A stretch of DNA of 64,000 nucleotides from Isoetes taiwanensis (lineage: Eukaryota; Streptophyta; Lycopodiopsida; Isoetales; Isoetaceae): positions 7,570,109 through 7,634,108 of the forward strand of contig JAJEKV010000004.1 in NCBI GenBank assembly GCA_021234155.1, given 5' to 3'. A program made the translations under genes and the position numbers. A model generated the notes under the pieces. The model had not been told where the DNA came from, ran no database searches, and was given only the letters and a program-made list of their open reading frames with translations. Each line of letters opens with the position of its first letter. Within the stretch, counting starts at the first letter, position 1. This document shows, one piece after another, positions 54,801-64,000 of this stretch.

Positions 54801-55270
54801 CCCCTGTACGTGCATTAAAGTCTCCAAGCAATATGACATTGCCCAATTATTTGTGCTACTATATGTCATCATATAGATCGACATAGGGCTGCAGCCTGTC
54901 CACATCTAAGTGGATGTGGTAGAAGTTGCTCTCGGCATGTAGAAAGTAATAGGCCGCCACAAAGAGGGGGCTGACACCGCAGTTCTGCATGCGCACCCAC
55001 AGGTATCTGTTGTGCTTGTCCATCTTGCGCAGGGAAACTGATTGCGCCAAAGCTGTACGGTAGTAGCAGGCAACCCTTCCATGTCCCTCCCGTGCATTCA
55101 TTGAAGACGGAGTGGCGCTGGTATCCCAACAAGTTGGGTAGCCTGTGTCTAGCATGCTCCCATGTTTTCATGAGGAAGATGAGGTCCATATCGGCGGCAA
55201 CCGAGTTGAGACTGTCACCCTTCTGCCATAGGAAGCCCCGACAATTCCAAGAGACCATGCGCAGGCACAA
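51862..55270 (-). pseudogene. LINE B ORF2p: endonuclease and RT, interrupted
   Basis: Minus strand. CLRMVSWNCRGFLW opens the endonuclease, followed by DLIFLMKTWEHA (catalytic Glu lost: MKTW where QETW is expected) and a segment with RDEEVDSDHQPLFLYIDW. RT: CLANRKATYLDGMQVELLKW, then HSTIDHIFTLRTL, motif A CCFVDFAKAFDTIPRDK, then the insert, then GCPLSPTLFG-like motif B after a frameshift and an intact YADD (RIYADDFDLLAY) at about 52425. The thumb has LSYKYLGIEFSTT. Stop and frameshift mutations throughout. Confidence 0.85.
52579..53273. mobile_element. Solo-LTR-like insert in LINE B RT
   Basis: The RT reading of LINE B breaks at 53274 and resumes at 52578. The 695-bp insert starts TGAGTGTCACAG, ends GTTCTCA (TG...CA, with TGAG/CTCA inverted ends) and is flanked by GGCC on both sides (52575-52578, 53274-53277). 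No coding potential. It fits a solo LTR with a 4-bp duplication, though a degenerate fifth base is possible. Confidence 0.6.
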
Positions 55271-55382
55271 TCCCTATTTGCTGGCAGGAGCTGCAGTTAC
55301 AGATCCGGTGGTGGCGGCAGAAGGGATGGCAGGAGATGTGGTGGCAGCATGTGGCAAGTATGGCCATTGGAGCTGGGATCCC

Positions 55383-55911
55383 TGTTGACCGTGATTTTGG
55401 CACCCGGTCAACATAAGAAAGGAGGGGGCGTGAAGGAGTATTTGTAACCTAAGGGCCTAGATTTATAAGGGCCTTTGGCATGTTTATTACAATTATTTTA
55501 AATGGCTAAGATAAAGAGGTGAAAATAGAAGGCTAAGATGAAGGGGCATAAATCAAAGGTTGAGATGAAGAGGTTGGAATGGAAGGTGAAGATTATGAGG
55601 CGCAAAGTATTTAAAAATTTTGAGGAACACGAGTTCCCTCTCTCTCCCTGATCCAAGATTCTTGAGAGGGTTCAGAGACCTCTCTTGATCATGGATTCAG
55701 AGGCCCTCTATGTTTCATAGGCATGGAGGGCAATTTGCATTGTATTTCCTTCTCTTATTCTTATAGATTGAAGATTATTTTGGGCCCAGATTTGTTCTTA
55801 ATTTCTTGCTTCTGTCCAATCCATTCTGTTTTGCATTGTAGCAGCCACTAGAATGATCCTGATTTCTGCCTTTGAGGTCGAATGATGGGGGTGTGGGAAA
55901 ACCCGCCATCA
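55383..55911 (+). repeat. 5' LTR of the small LTR element
   Basis: Begins TGTTGACCGTGATTTTGGCA and ends AACCCGCCATCA. GTATTTAAAAA (about 55608) is a TATA-like site followed by a CTCTCTCTC tract, a plausible promoter. Confidence 0.95.
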
Positions 55912-55914
55912 TTA

Positions 55915-55933
55915 TGGAGGTTCTACTGAGATC
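55915..55933 (+). other. Primer-binding site, tRNA-Gln type
   Basis: TGGAGGTTCTACTGAGATC starts three bases inside the LTR. Its first 11 bases are complementary to a tRNA 3' end UAGAACCUCCA, the acceptor end expected for plant tRNA-Gln (5' GGUUCUA). Most plant LTR elements use initiator tRNA-Met instead. The tRNA identity rests on my knowledge of tRNA-Gln ends. Confidence 0.55.
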
Positions 55934-56812
55934 CCAATCTTCCCCAGGATCATTCTTGGTGCTGCTTACTTTCTGTCCTTTATTTTTGCCATTGTCATTT
56001 GCCTTTTCTATTGTTTTGTCCTCTGTCCCTCTTTTCTGCCACTACCCATTCTGTTATTACCTGTGCTTGAAGCAAATGACTTGAAGAAAATATCACTATG
56101 GTTTCAGCAACACAAGAAGCGGCTGCATCCAGAGTTTTTCAGAAGATGTGAGAAGGAAAAGTTCTCACTGATTTGCTGCAGAAGAGGCTCCTGTCATACT
56201 CTGCCAGTTTTTCTTCACTCGGCTCCGTCGCCCTGCTGTGAGCACACCTGCATGCAAAAAGATAAGAAAAAAGGATGCTTCAAGAATCGCCAGCCTCTAG
56301 TTGTCCCTGCCAGTTTTCGCCGCCCCTGCCGCCCAGAAGCAGTATCGCCCAGAAACATTTTTTTGTTGTCTGTTCTTGTTGCCATGTCCACCTTTTCCTT
56401 TTTTACCATAATTTCCCTTTTTTGTCCTCTCTTTTGCCCATGTTTATTTTTGCATTGCTTTTGCCCACGTTGCTTTATGCCTTAAGTTATTTTTAACCAC
56501 TAGCCAAATTATTATTTTTTCATTGATCCCTCCCACTCTTTCTTTTTACGTTTCTTTGCTATCCACTTGCCTTTTGTCTCGACATGTTCATTCTCCAGCC
56601 CATTGTTCTTTACATGTTTGTATCCACTCTTTGCCCCAACATTGCTTATCTTGCATGAAGACAATATTTTTTGTTTGGGCGTACCTATCTCACCATGCCC
56701 CAATATTTTTATGATATAGCCCTATTGCACTTAAGCCCTACCCCAAAGCTCTTATGCGAAATTTTGACATCTCATTATCTCATTATTTTGACGCAATATA
56801 TTATCATCATTT

Positions 56813-57014
56813 TATGGTGTTGGAGTACACCCTAAAACCTCCAAATGTTATTATTATTCTATGGTGACGGAGTACACCCTAAAACCTCCAAAGTTTTATT
56901 ATCATTCTATGGTGTTGGAGTACACCCTAAAACCTCCAAATATTATCAATATTCTATGGTGTTGGAGTACACCCTAAAACCTCCAAATATTATTATTATT
57001 CTATGATGTTGGAG
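56813..57014 (+). repeat. 47-bp tandem repeat inside the small LTR element
   Basis: About 4.3 copies of a 47-bp unit with GGAGTACACCCTAAAACCTC and an AT-rich TTATTATTATTC part, just ahead of the 3' LTR. Confidence 0.92.
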
Positions 57015-57085
57015 TACTCAAATGGAGAAAAAGAAGTTGAAGCATTTGGGCCGAGGGGACCGGCCCATTTTTTGTTTGGGCGAGA

Positions 57086-57614
57086 TGTTGACCGGAATTT
57101 TGGCACCCGGTCAACATAAGAAAAGAGGGGGCGTGAAGGAGTATTTGTAACCTAAGGGCCTAGATTTATAAGGGCCTTTGGGATGTTTATTACAATTATT
57201 TTAAATGGCTAAGATAAAGAGGTGAAAATAGAAGGCTAAGATGAAGGGGCATAAATCAAAGGTTGAGATGAAGAGGTTGGAATGGAAGGTGAAGATTATG
57301 AGGCGCAAAGTATTTAAAAATTTTGAGGAACACGAGTTCCCTCTCTCTCCCTGATCCAAGATTCTTGAGAGGGTTCAGAGACCTCTCTTGATCATGGATT
57401 CAGAGGCCCTCTATGTTTCAGAGGCATGGAGGGCAATTTGCATTGTATTTCCTTCTCTTATTCTTATAGATTGAAGATTATTTTGGGCCCAGATTTGTTC
57501 TTAATTTCTTGCTTTTGTCCAATCCATTCTGTTTTGCATTGTAGCAGCCATTAGAATGATTCTGATTTCTGCCTTTGAGGTCGAATGATGGGGGTGTGGG
57601 AAAACCCGCCATCA
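57086..57614 (+). repeat. 3' LTR of the small LTR element
   Basis: Begins TGTTGACCGGAATTTTGGCA and ends AACCCGCCATCA, matching the 5' LTR along its full length without indels. Confidence 0.95.
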
Positions 57615-57619
57615 ATCCC

Positions 57620-58640
57620 ATCAGAAGGGCCTCGAGTGTTCGAGATGCCTGGATCAACGTTTGGTCGCCGGAAGACCTGCATCGTTCCCTGGACTGGTTC
57701 TGCTATTCCTCACTGTTTGCAAAAGTTCCTGACTTTTTCCAACTCGCACCTGCGGGCTTCCTGCTGTGCAGGGGTCAGATCCCGATCAACGTACAATGCG
57801 GTTCCCTTCAACTGCCTGCCCTGTCGCAGGATGGCTGCTCGCTCTTGCGCGTCCCTGGCTGTGAAGGTGACCACCCATGGGCAGTTAGGCCATTGAGCTC
57901 CATGGGGCTCGCCCTAGTAATTTGTACAGGTGCCTGGAACATCATCCGGTCCAAGGTCTGCGTCTGGAGCTGGGCAATGAGGTGCTCTTCTATCTCTTCT
58001 ATCAGGCCACGTACTACCACAATGTGGCTCTTACGTCTCTGCTCCTGGAGCTCTGAAGTTGTCGCGACATGTGTTGGTTGTGGTGCGCGGGGCGTGGGCT
58101 ATGGCCTGCGCTGGAGTGGTGGTGGCATGGGGCGGCTTGGTGGTGCAACATTGGGCATCCGCAGTTGACGTCTTGCAGGCTGCGGGGCATGTGGAACTGG
58201 CTTGTCATGTATTGCGGCTTCCGCTTTCTGAAGTCGGGGGCTTAGCTCCTGCTGGACTTGCTGCTGCCTTGCCAGTTCTTGCATGCATTGCTGCAATTGT
58301 TCATGAGCTTCTGCATGGAGGCCCTTGCCTTGCTAGGCGACGGCAGCCTAAAGCTCCTGCACCTCTTGGTCTCGTGTCACGACCATACTCTGAAGGGTTC
58401 TCAACTCTGCCTGGCTTGCTTCAAAGGCAGCCTGAACACTTCGTATCGTGGTGGCGGCCTCTTTAATTTTTGACTGGAGGCGGGAGACGGTTGCCATGGT
58501 CTCCTGCTCTGCATGTTGCCTATCTTGTGTCTGGGCTTCTATGATGGTGGAGAGGGATTCCATGCTGGACTTGCAGGTCAGCAAGACCCTGCTTCTCCAT
58601 GGCCACCTCTGATTAGGTCATGGCTTCTATGGTGGTGGGC
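57620..58640 (-). pseudogene. LINE B ORF1p fragment: coiled coil and RRM-like region
   Basis: Minus strand: 58584-58348 has heptad-like IIEAQTQDRQHAEQE and SQAELRTLQS; 58296-58099 is Gln-rich then Pro-rich (QQQVQQEL, PPSRPMPPPL); 58020-57808 has VVVRGLIEEIEEHLIAQLQ, the same RRM-like block as VVRGLPEEQEDDL in the LINE at 4290. Past the small LTR element, ORF1 ends at about 55275 with TTSPAIPSAATTGS just before ORF2. The order agrees with the LINE at 3290-6966. Confidence 0.75.
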
Positions 58641-58643
58641 AGT

Positions 58644-59340
58644 GTAACGGGCCCATGGTAGACCGCTCGAGTATTCGAACCTTGAATGTGCCTGTGGGGC
58701 GTTCCCGAGACACCGACATAAGTAGGTAGAAGTGACTACTCATAAACGTCTAGACGGTTTTGCCCAATTGGTTAAGGGCATGTCGGTTAGGAACGTTTGG
58801 TATCAGAGCAGGTCTCGAGTTCGAGTCTCCATGGGTGCCTATATGCATGGGTAATTTGCAAAGATTTGGTAATCATTGTGACATGGTATAGCTTGGATGC
58901 TCGAGGACGAGCATAGTTCTAGTGGGAGAGACTGTAACGGGCCCATGTTAGACCGCTCGAGTATTCGAACCTTGAATGTGCGTGTGGGGCATTCCCGAGA
59001 CACCGACATAAATGGGTAGAAAGCTAGTTGGACTGTTTAACTCTTTGATGTTTGGTTTTGTGCTAGGTTGATGTAATAGATTGTAAGTTTTTAAGAAGTT
59101 TAGGGCGACTGGAGGACCCAAGATTCGGAAGGTAACAACTTTCTGTAGGTAGCTCGGATGAAGGCGAAAATGGTTCCAATGGATCGGGCATCTCCCAAAT
59201 ACCCTAGGGGGCACGTTACCCGAGGTCAAAATGGCGACAGCAAGGCGAAAAAGCCAAAGGGGCGCTGCTGTCGGATTGAGTGTTTTTCTCGGAAAAATAA
59301 GGGCGTATAACGCTAGTAAATACCCATACTGGTTCAGCGT
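58644..59340 (+). mobile_element. Collapsed gypsy-like LTR element (two LTR starts, PBS, PPT)
   Basis: TGTAACGGGCCCATG opens two direct repeats of about 90 bp at 58644 and 58932. Between them are TGGTATCAGAGCAGGTCTCG (58799), a tRNA-Met-type PBS, and GAGGACGAGCATAGTTCTAG then TGGGAGAGAC just before the second repeat, the wording of plant Ty3/gypsy polypurine tracts. Nearly all of the internal region and part of the first LTR have been lost. The second LTR probably continues to about 59340. A tRNA-like box A/box B pair around 58760-58830 offers a SINE as an alternative reading. Confidence 0.6.
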
Positions 59341-59351
59341 ATAAAAAATAC

Positions 59352-62300
59352 GCTTTTTTTTTTTTTTTTTTTTATCAATATTCTTACAAATAGATGCTCC
59401 AATTTAATGGAAACTAAGCTAGTTTCCTAATGACTTGATAACATTATTTGACTGCACGTATGAAATGGAACACTGATTACTTACCACTTTGGCTGAGCAC
59501 TTTGCAGTTATGAAGACAGATTTAATTTAACATTTTGCTAGGTGCATCATTTACCTTTGTTGCGGAAAATCTAGTGTGGTGCCACTTGGAAATAGTTTGC
59601 ACGCTGCTAGTATAAGGTTAGTCCCTATTTGGTTTCTATTAATAAATTCAGTGTGGCATTGGTAATATTTGCCAAGTTAAAACCATGGATTCATTTTGCT
59701 TTTGAATCTAACCCAGGATGGAGTATATTATTAATCCCAAGTGAAGGTTTATTTGGAAAGAAATAGTCTAGTTGACATGATCGTTAGTGAACCTTTGTTA
59801 ACAAAGGGATTATTCAATATGGTCTACAACATATGCTTGCATGCTTTTTTTTAAAAGGGCATGCTTAACACGTGGATGTAAAGTATGCATGCTTGACATG
59901 TGGTTGTCAAGAACCAAATAGATTTGCAATGCAACTTTTATTATGACTTTATGCTTCTTCAGAAAATGCTCGTGTGCTCTATGGGACGTGGGGCTCTTAT
60001 ATAAATGTGCAAGACCATTGTACATATTTTTCCTTTATAGGTACAAGAGGCTTAAGGATGGCTTATGCAAAAAAAATAGCATGCACCATTCAAGGTTGCA
60101 GACTGAAGCATTATTTCAGCATGGTAGCATAGCGGTATACTTGTATATCGTGGCACTTTGACCTAAGGGTATAGCTTGGAAACTTGGACGACACTCCTTC
60201 CACAAGACTTTTATGTGGTTAGTCCTCTAAATTCTAGGTTAGATGCAGCATGCATTGATTGCCGTAAGATGAAGGAAGATAAAGGGAATACCCTGGCAGG
60301 ATATTTTAAGATTCATAGAGATCTGTTTTCTACAAACTTTATTGCTTTGGCCTTATCTTTTCCGGCCATGGGCTCCTACATTTCGGCCATGCATGATTTT
60401 GGAGCTACATAAGCTTCATCCTTGAAAATGTCTCTCATTTCGTGCATGAATCGCTCATCTGCAAGATTGCCAAAGGATACGTCTGTTGGAAATAATGATG
60501 GTAGCAGGCAAGAAACATGACAAGATTGAAACAAGATCTTTTCTGGATATCTTGCTTCACATTTCTGTTTACTTTGCTTCACATGAATAATTTATGTGGA
60601 CGGATATGGATGAAGACATGGAGCTTGTGCAAGGGTTACCCAAATGATTAATACATTAGCTAATGATTTTGGCTTTTACTCTGACGAAAACCAGGTAAAT
60701 CTGTGATCCTGGGCAGTTTGCTATGTATACTTTATTATATGCTTGTAATCCAAAGATAAGAGCTTGGATGGAAATGATTGATTGAGAAGCAGGACATTAC
60801 CGCCCTGGATGGATTCAAGCAGTTGAATCAGTGGCTCTAAGATTATGCTTTCTTTTGGAAGTGTTTTAGTAAAAAGAGCAGGCAGATTTTTGTGTTTCTA
60901 ATTATCTTGCTAGATTTCATTTCACTTATTTTTTCCATATAGCTTGATTCTAACTCTAAGGACAAAAGGATCACAATGGGTAATCGGTGATGAACCGAGA
61001 GGCCTAATGTACCTTTTGGCCCTTGCATTGTTACCATAATCATGCTAACAGTGTACTGATTGGCTGCAGGTACGGGCCTCTCTTCCCATTGTGGTGTCTT
61101 TTTGTCCTTAGCGTCTTGGATAAGCTGTAGGTGATGCTGACAACTGAAGAAGAATGAGTACAAGTGCTAATGCTATTTTGGTCAATGGTGGCTCGTGGAG
61201 CATCTGAGTTGAAGACGATAAAATTTGATACATTTGCATATTTTGCTTGGCTGAGAATGGCTTCTATTAGACATAGACTGGTTAAAGGAAAATAACCCTT
61301 TGCTTGTTAAAACTGATGCTTAGAATGGATCTGATCTGACATTTGATCCTATTGGTTCAAGACACTAGTATAAATATTACTCCAAATTTTGGCAGGCAAA
61401 TGCCTTGGTAACATGCAACATGCTGCTGTATTGGAATTTAAGGATGGCATCCTGCTATATGATATACCAGTTTGATTAGTTTGTACATGTGTACCTAAGC
61501 TTATTGTCAACTATGGCAGGCAAGTGTTCTATTTCTCTATGAATATTAGTGACCTTTTGACAATTGTTATATGCCTCACTATAACATGCTGATTGAATGT
61601 TTTAAGTCTTGAACATTCTTAGCTTATGAACAAGATATGTTATCTTGTCTAATCATAGGATGATTTAGTATAAAGATTGATATGTAACATCTTGGCATAA
61701 GACCTTAGAAGGTTGGTACCATCTTGGATTTTATTGTCCATGTATGGCCAGATAAGACAGCGGAGGGATTGACCAATGCTGATGTTTGTGCTAGTTTAGG
61801 CTAGTCCAAGCCGGTTTTTTTTATGACACTTCTGTGCATTGGTCTTACCAGTGTTGCCATCCTTCTTTGGTTTGGCCTTCTTGCTGATGTACTTATACAG
61901 GTAGATAAAGTACTGCTTTTTAAATGAGCTGAATTTTCTGACAGTGAGCTATGTGCTTATAATATTACAGGCAGGATATGCTAATCAGGAAGAACATGAG
62001 TTTCAGATTGGGTTACCTATCTGAAATGATGTACTAGAAGAATGAGGTGGATCCTGAATTCAAGCCATGTTCTTTTACATGGAATGAAGAAACAAAATCT
62101 CATGGATAGTTAATGGCAACATCATTGCTATATAGTACATACTCTACCTTGTTGCATCAGAAATGAAAAGGTACATGTTCTACCATGTTGCACTAAAAAT
62201 GAAAATTCAGTTGAAATGGTTGGTATATGAGACAAGAGATATTTAATCTCTATTGCCACTTGGCCTCTCATGCCACTCGGATTTACACCAACAAATGGAC

Positions 62301-62529
62301 AGAGATATGTTATCTCTATTGCCACTTGGCCTCTCTTGCCTCTTGGATTTACACCAACAAATTGACAAAAGTGTTTAATGGTAGTGAATATTGGAAATGC
62401 TTAATTGTCACTTCACATTGGGCATGACATAATCATAGGGTGAGGCATGACTCCTGCTGTAATGGTAGGGGTCTGCCCCCCCTATGATTACAATTATGCA
62501 GTGTATGCCTCTTCCTAGGGTAGGAGGTA
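59352..62529. repeat. 3.17-kb tandem unit, copy 1
   Basis: From the T-run at 59355-59373 and ATCAATATTCTTACAAATAG onward, this sequence recurs from 62530 at an offset of 3,169 bases. It has no recognised gene. Inside it, two 72-bp copies with TCTATTGCCACTTGGCCTCT (62244-62360) and a duplicated ACATGTTCTACC-type block (62140-62215) form a small array near the right end. The T-run next to the unit could be the poly(A) tail of a minus-strand retroposed sequence. Confidence 0.9.
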
Positions 62530-64000
62530 GGGTTTTTTTTTTATCAATATTCTTACAAATAGATGCTCCAATTTAATGGAAACTAAGCTAGTTTCCTAAT
62601 GACTTGATAACATTATTTGACTGCACGTATGAAATGGAACACTGATTACTTACCACTTTGGCTGAGCACTTTGCAGTTATGAAGACAGATTTAATTTAAC
62701 ATTTTGCAAGGTGCATCATTTACCTTTGTTGCGGAAAATCTAGTGTGGTGCCACTTGGAAATAGTTTGCACGCTGCTAGTATAAGGTTAGTCCCTATTTG
62801 GTTTCTATTAATAAATTCAGTGTGGCATTGGTAATATTTGCCAAGTTAAAACCATGGATTCATTTTGCTTTTGAATCTAACCCAGGATGGAGTATATTAT
62901 TAATCCCAAGTGAAGGTTTATTTGGAAAGAAATAGTCTAGTTGACATGATCGTTAGTGAACCTTTGTTAACAAAGGGATTATTCAATATGGTCTACAACA
63001 TATGCTTGCATGCTTTTTTTTTAAAAGGGCATGCTTAACACGTGGATGTAAAGTATGCATGCTTGACATGTGGTTGTCAAGAACCAAATAGATTTGCAAT
63101 GCAACTTTTATTATGACTTTATGCTTCTTCAGAAAATGCTCGTGTGCTCTATGGGACGTGGGGCTCTTATATAAATGTGCAAGACCATTGTACATATTTT
63201 TCCTTTATAGGTACAAGAGGCTTAAGGATGGCTTATGCAAAAAAATAGCATGCACCATTCAAGGTTGCAGACTGAAGCATTATTTCAGCATGGTAGCATA
63301 GCGGTATACTTGTATATCGTGGCACTTTGACCTAAGGGTATAGCTTGGAAACTTGGACGACACTCCTTCCACAAGACTTTTATGTGGTTAGTCCTCTAAA
63401 TTCTAGGTTAGATGCAGCATGCATTGATTGCCGTAAGATGAAGGAAGATAAAGGGAATACCCTGGCAGGGGATATTTTAAGATTCATAGAGATCTGTTTT
63501 CTACAAACTTTATTGCTTTGGCCTTATCTTTTCCCGCCATGGGCTCCTACATTTCGGCCATGCATGATTTTGGAGCTACATAAGCTTCATCCTTGAAAAT
63601 GTCTCTCATTTCGTGCATGAATCGCTCATCCGCAAGATTGCCAAAGGATACGCCCTGTTGGAAATAATGATGGTAGCGGGCAAGAAACATGACAAGATTG
63701 AAACAAGATCTTTTCTCGATATCTTGCTTCACATTTTGTTTACTTTGCTTCACATGAATAATTTATGTGGACGGATATGGATGAAGACATGGAGCTTGTG
63801 CAAGGGGTTACCCAAATGATTAATACATTAGCTAATGATTTTGGCTTTTACTCTCGACGAAAACCGTAAATGCGGATCCCGGCAGTTTGCTATGTATACT
63901 TTATTATATGCTTGTAATCCAAAGATAAGAGCTTGGATGGAAATGATTGATTGAGAAGTAGGACATTACCGCCCTGGATGGATTCAAGCAGTTGAATCAG
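62530..64000. repeat. 3.17-kb tandem unit, copy 2 (open at window end)
   Basis: Matches 59361-60831 to the last base of the window, with a few substitutions and short indels (for example GCAGGGGATATT for GCAGGATATT near 63467, and TGCGGATCCCGG for TGTGATCCTGG near 63864). The high identity means a recent duplication, or long LTRs of an element whose end lies outside the window. Confidence 0.9.

Larger units (their letters stand above)
55378..57619 (+). mobile_element. Complete 2,232-bp non-autonomous LTR retrotransposon (TRIM/LARD-like)
   Basis: Two LTRs of 529 bp (55383-55911 and 57086-57614), each TGTTGACCG...CGCCATCA, flanked by the 5-bp duplication ATCCC (55378-55382 and 57615-57619). 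I count about eight differences between the LTRs, near 1.5 percent. The internal 1,174 bp has no gag, RT or integrase; the longest ORF (56063-56485) shows no family motif. It needs proteins from another element. It lies in the ORF1 region of LINE B, so it is younger than that LINE. Confidence 0.95.
51862..58640 (-). mobile_element. LINE B, near full length, minus strand, with nested inserts
   Basis: ORF1 at 58640-57620 and 55382-55275, ORF2 at about 55270-51862, all on the minus strand. Inside it lie a 2.2-kb LTR element (55383-57614, in ORF1) and a 695-bp insert (52579-53273, in RT). Removing both leaves about 3.9 kb. The 3' end is cut at 51862, head-on against the 3' end of LINE A, with no poly(A). 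Confidence 0.85.

Noticed and set aside
56063-56485. 140-codon ORF in the small LTR element as a possible gag
   Set aside because: Cys-, Phe- and Pro-rich without a zinc knuckle, capsid or other family motif; the reading follows pyrimidine-rich DNA.
58760-58830. tRNA-like box A (CCCAATTGGTTAAGG) and box B (GTTCGAGTC)
   Set aside because: The segment does not fold into a full tRNA by eye, lacks paired acceptor ends, and the TGGTATCAGAGC in it is better read as an LTR primer site.
59943-60412. Short ORFs in the 3.17-kb unit as exons of a gene
   Set aside because: No family recognised, and copy 2 has frame-changing indels in the same places (for example near 63240 and 63467), so no frame is being kept.

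Overview
The window is plant nuclear DNA built almost entirely of nested transposable elements. No intact host gene is visible. A land plant is indicated by four things: plant-type Ty1/copia and L1 elements, an LTR element primed by initiator tRNA-Met, broken pieces of a plant GH17 beta-1,3-glucanase and of a plastid dicarboxylate translocator, and a Mutator element with a SWIM-finger transposase. One LINE family has an ORF1 of coiled coil plus RRM-like fold rather than a zinc-knuckle ORF1. That and the many old nested insertions fit a large repeat-rich genome; a fern or other non-angiosperm is a guess, not shown by the sequence.

Layout. 1-10.5 kb: a LINE RT fragment; a 2.1-kb segment (480-2620) repeated at 8337-10526 that carries the 3' part of a minus-strand L1-type LINE; and a Ty1/copia element (3052-8336) whose reverse-transcriptase core is replaced by a 3.7-kb LINE. 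10.5-12.1 kb ends in a typical Helitron 3' terminus. 12.5-21.7 kb is a degenerate minus-strand LTR retrotransposon with LTR, primer-binding site and polypurine tract but no recognisable pol. 21.7-28.2 kb holds a hairpin, a local duplication and a two-gene PIF/Harbinger element: a DDE transposase broken by one TGA codon and a divergent Myb/SANT-like partner. 28.2-31.4 kb is non-coding, with a minisatellite and a 181-bp foldback MITE.

31,411-40,717 is a complete 9.3-kb Mutator element with a perfect 9-bp target duplication. It has long terminal inverted repeats filled with a 19-bp hairpin motif. A degenerate plus-strand gene (C2H2 finger, proline-rich) on the left and a multi-exon minus-strand MULE transposase on the right converge on a centre where the same motif is arrayed again around a small TATA-preceded two-exon ORF. 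The element landed beside a chimaeric minus-strand pseudogene fusing GH17 glucanase to a plastid 2-oxoglutarate/malate translocator fragment.

43.5-48.2 kb is a solo LTR (TSD TGCTT) split by a 5'-truncated LINE (TSD ATAACAA). 49.6-58.6 kb has two related LINEs tail to tail; the right one is itself interrupted by a 695-bp solo-LTR-like insert and by a complete 2,232-bp non-autonomous LTR element (529-bp LTRs, TSD ATCCC). 58.6-59.3 kb is a collapsed gypsy-like LTR element. 59.35-64.0 kb is a tandem direct repeat of about 3.17 kb that runs off the window end.

The sequence shows successive layers of insertion, segmental duplication and decay rather than a working operon or pathway. The most unusual unit is the Mutator element.
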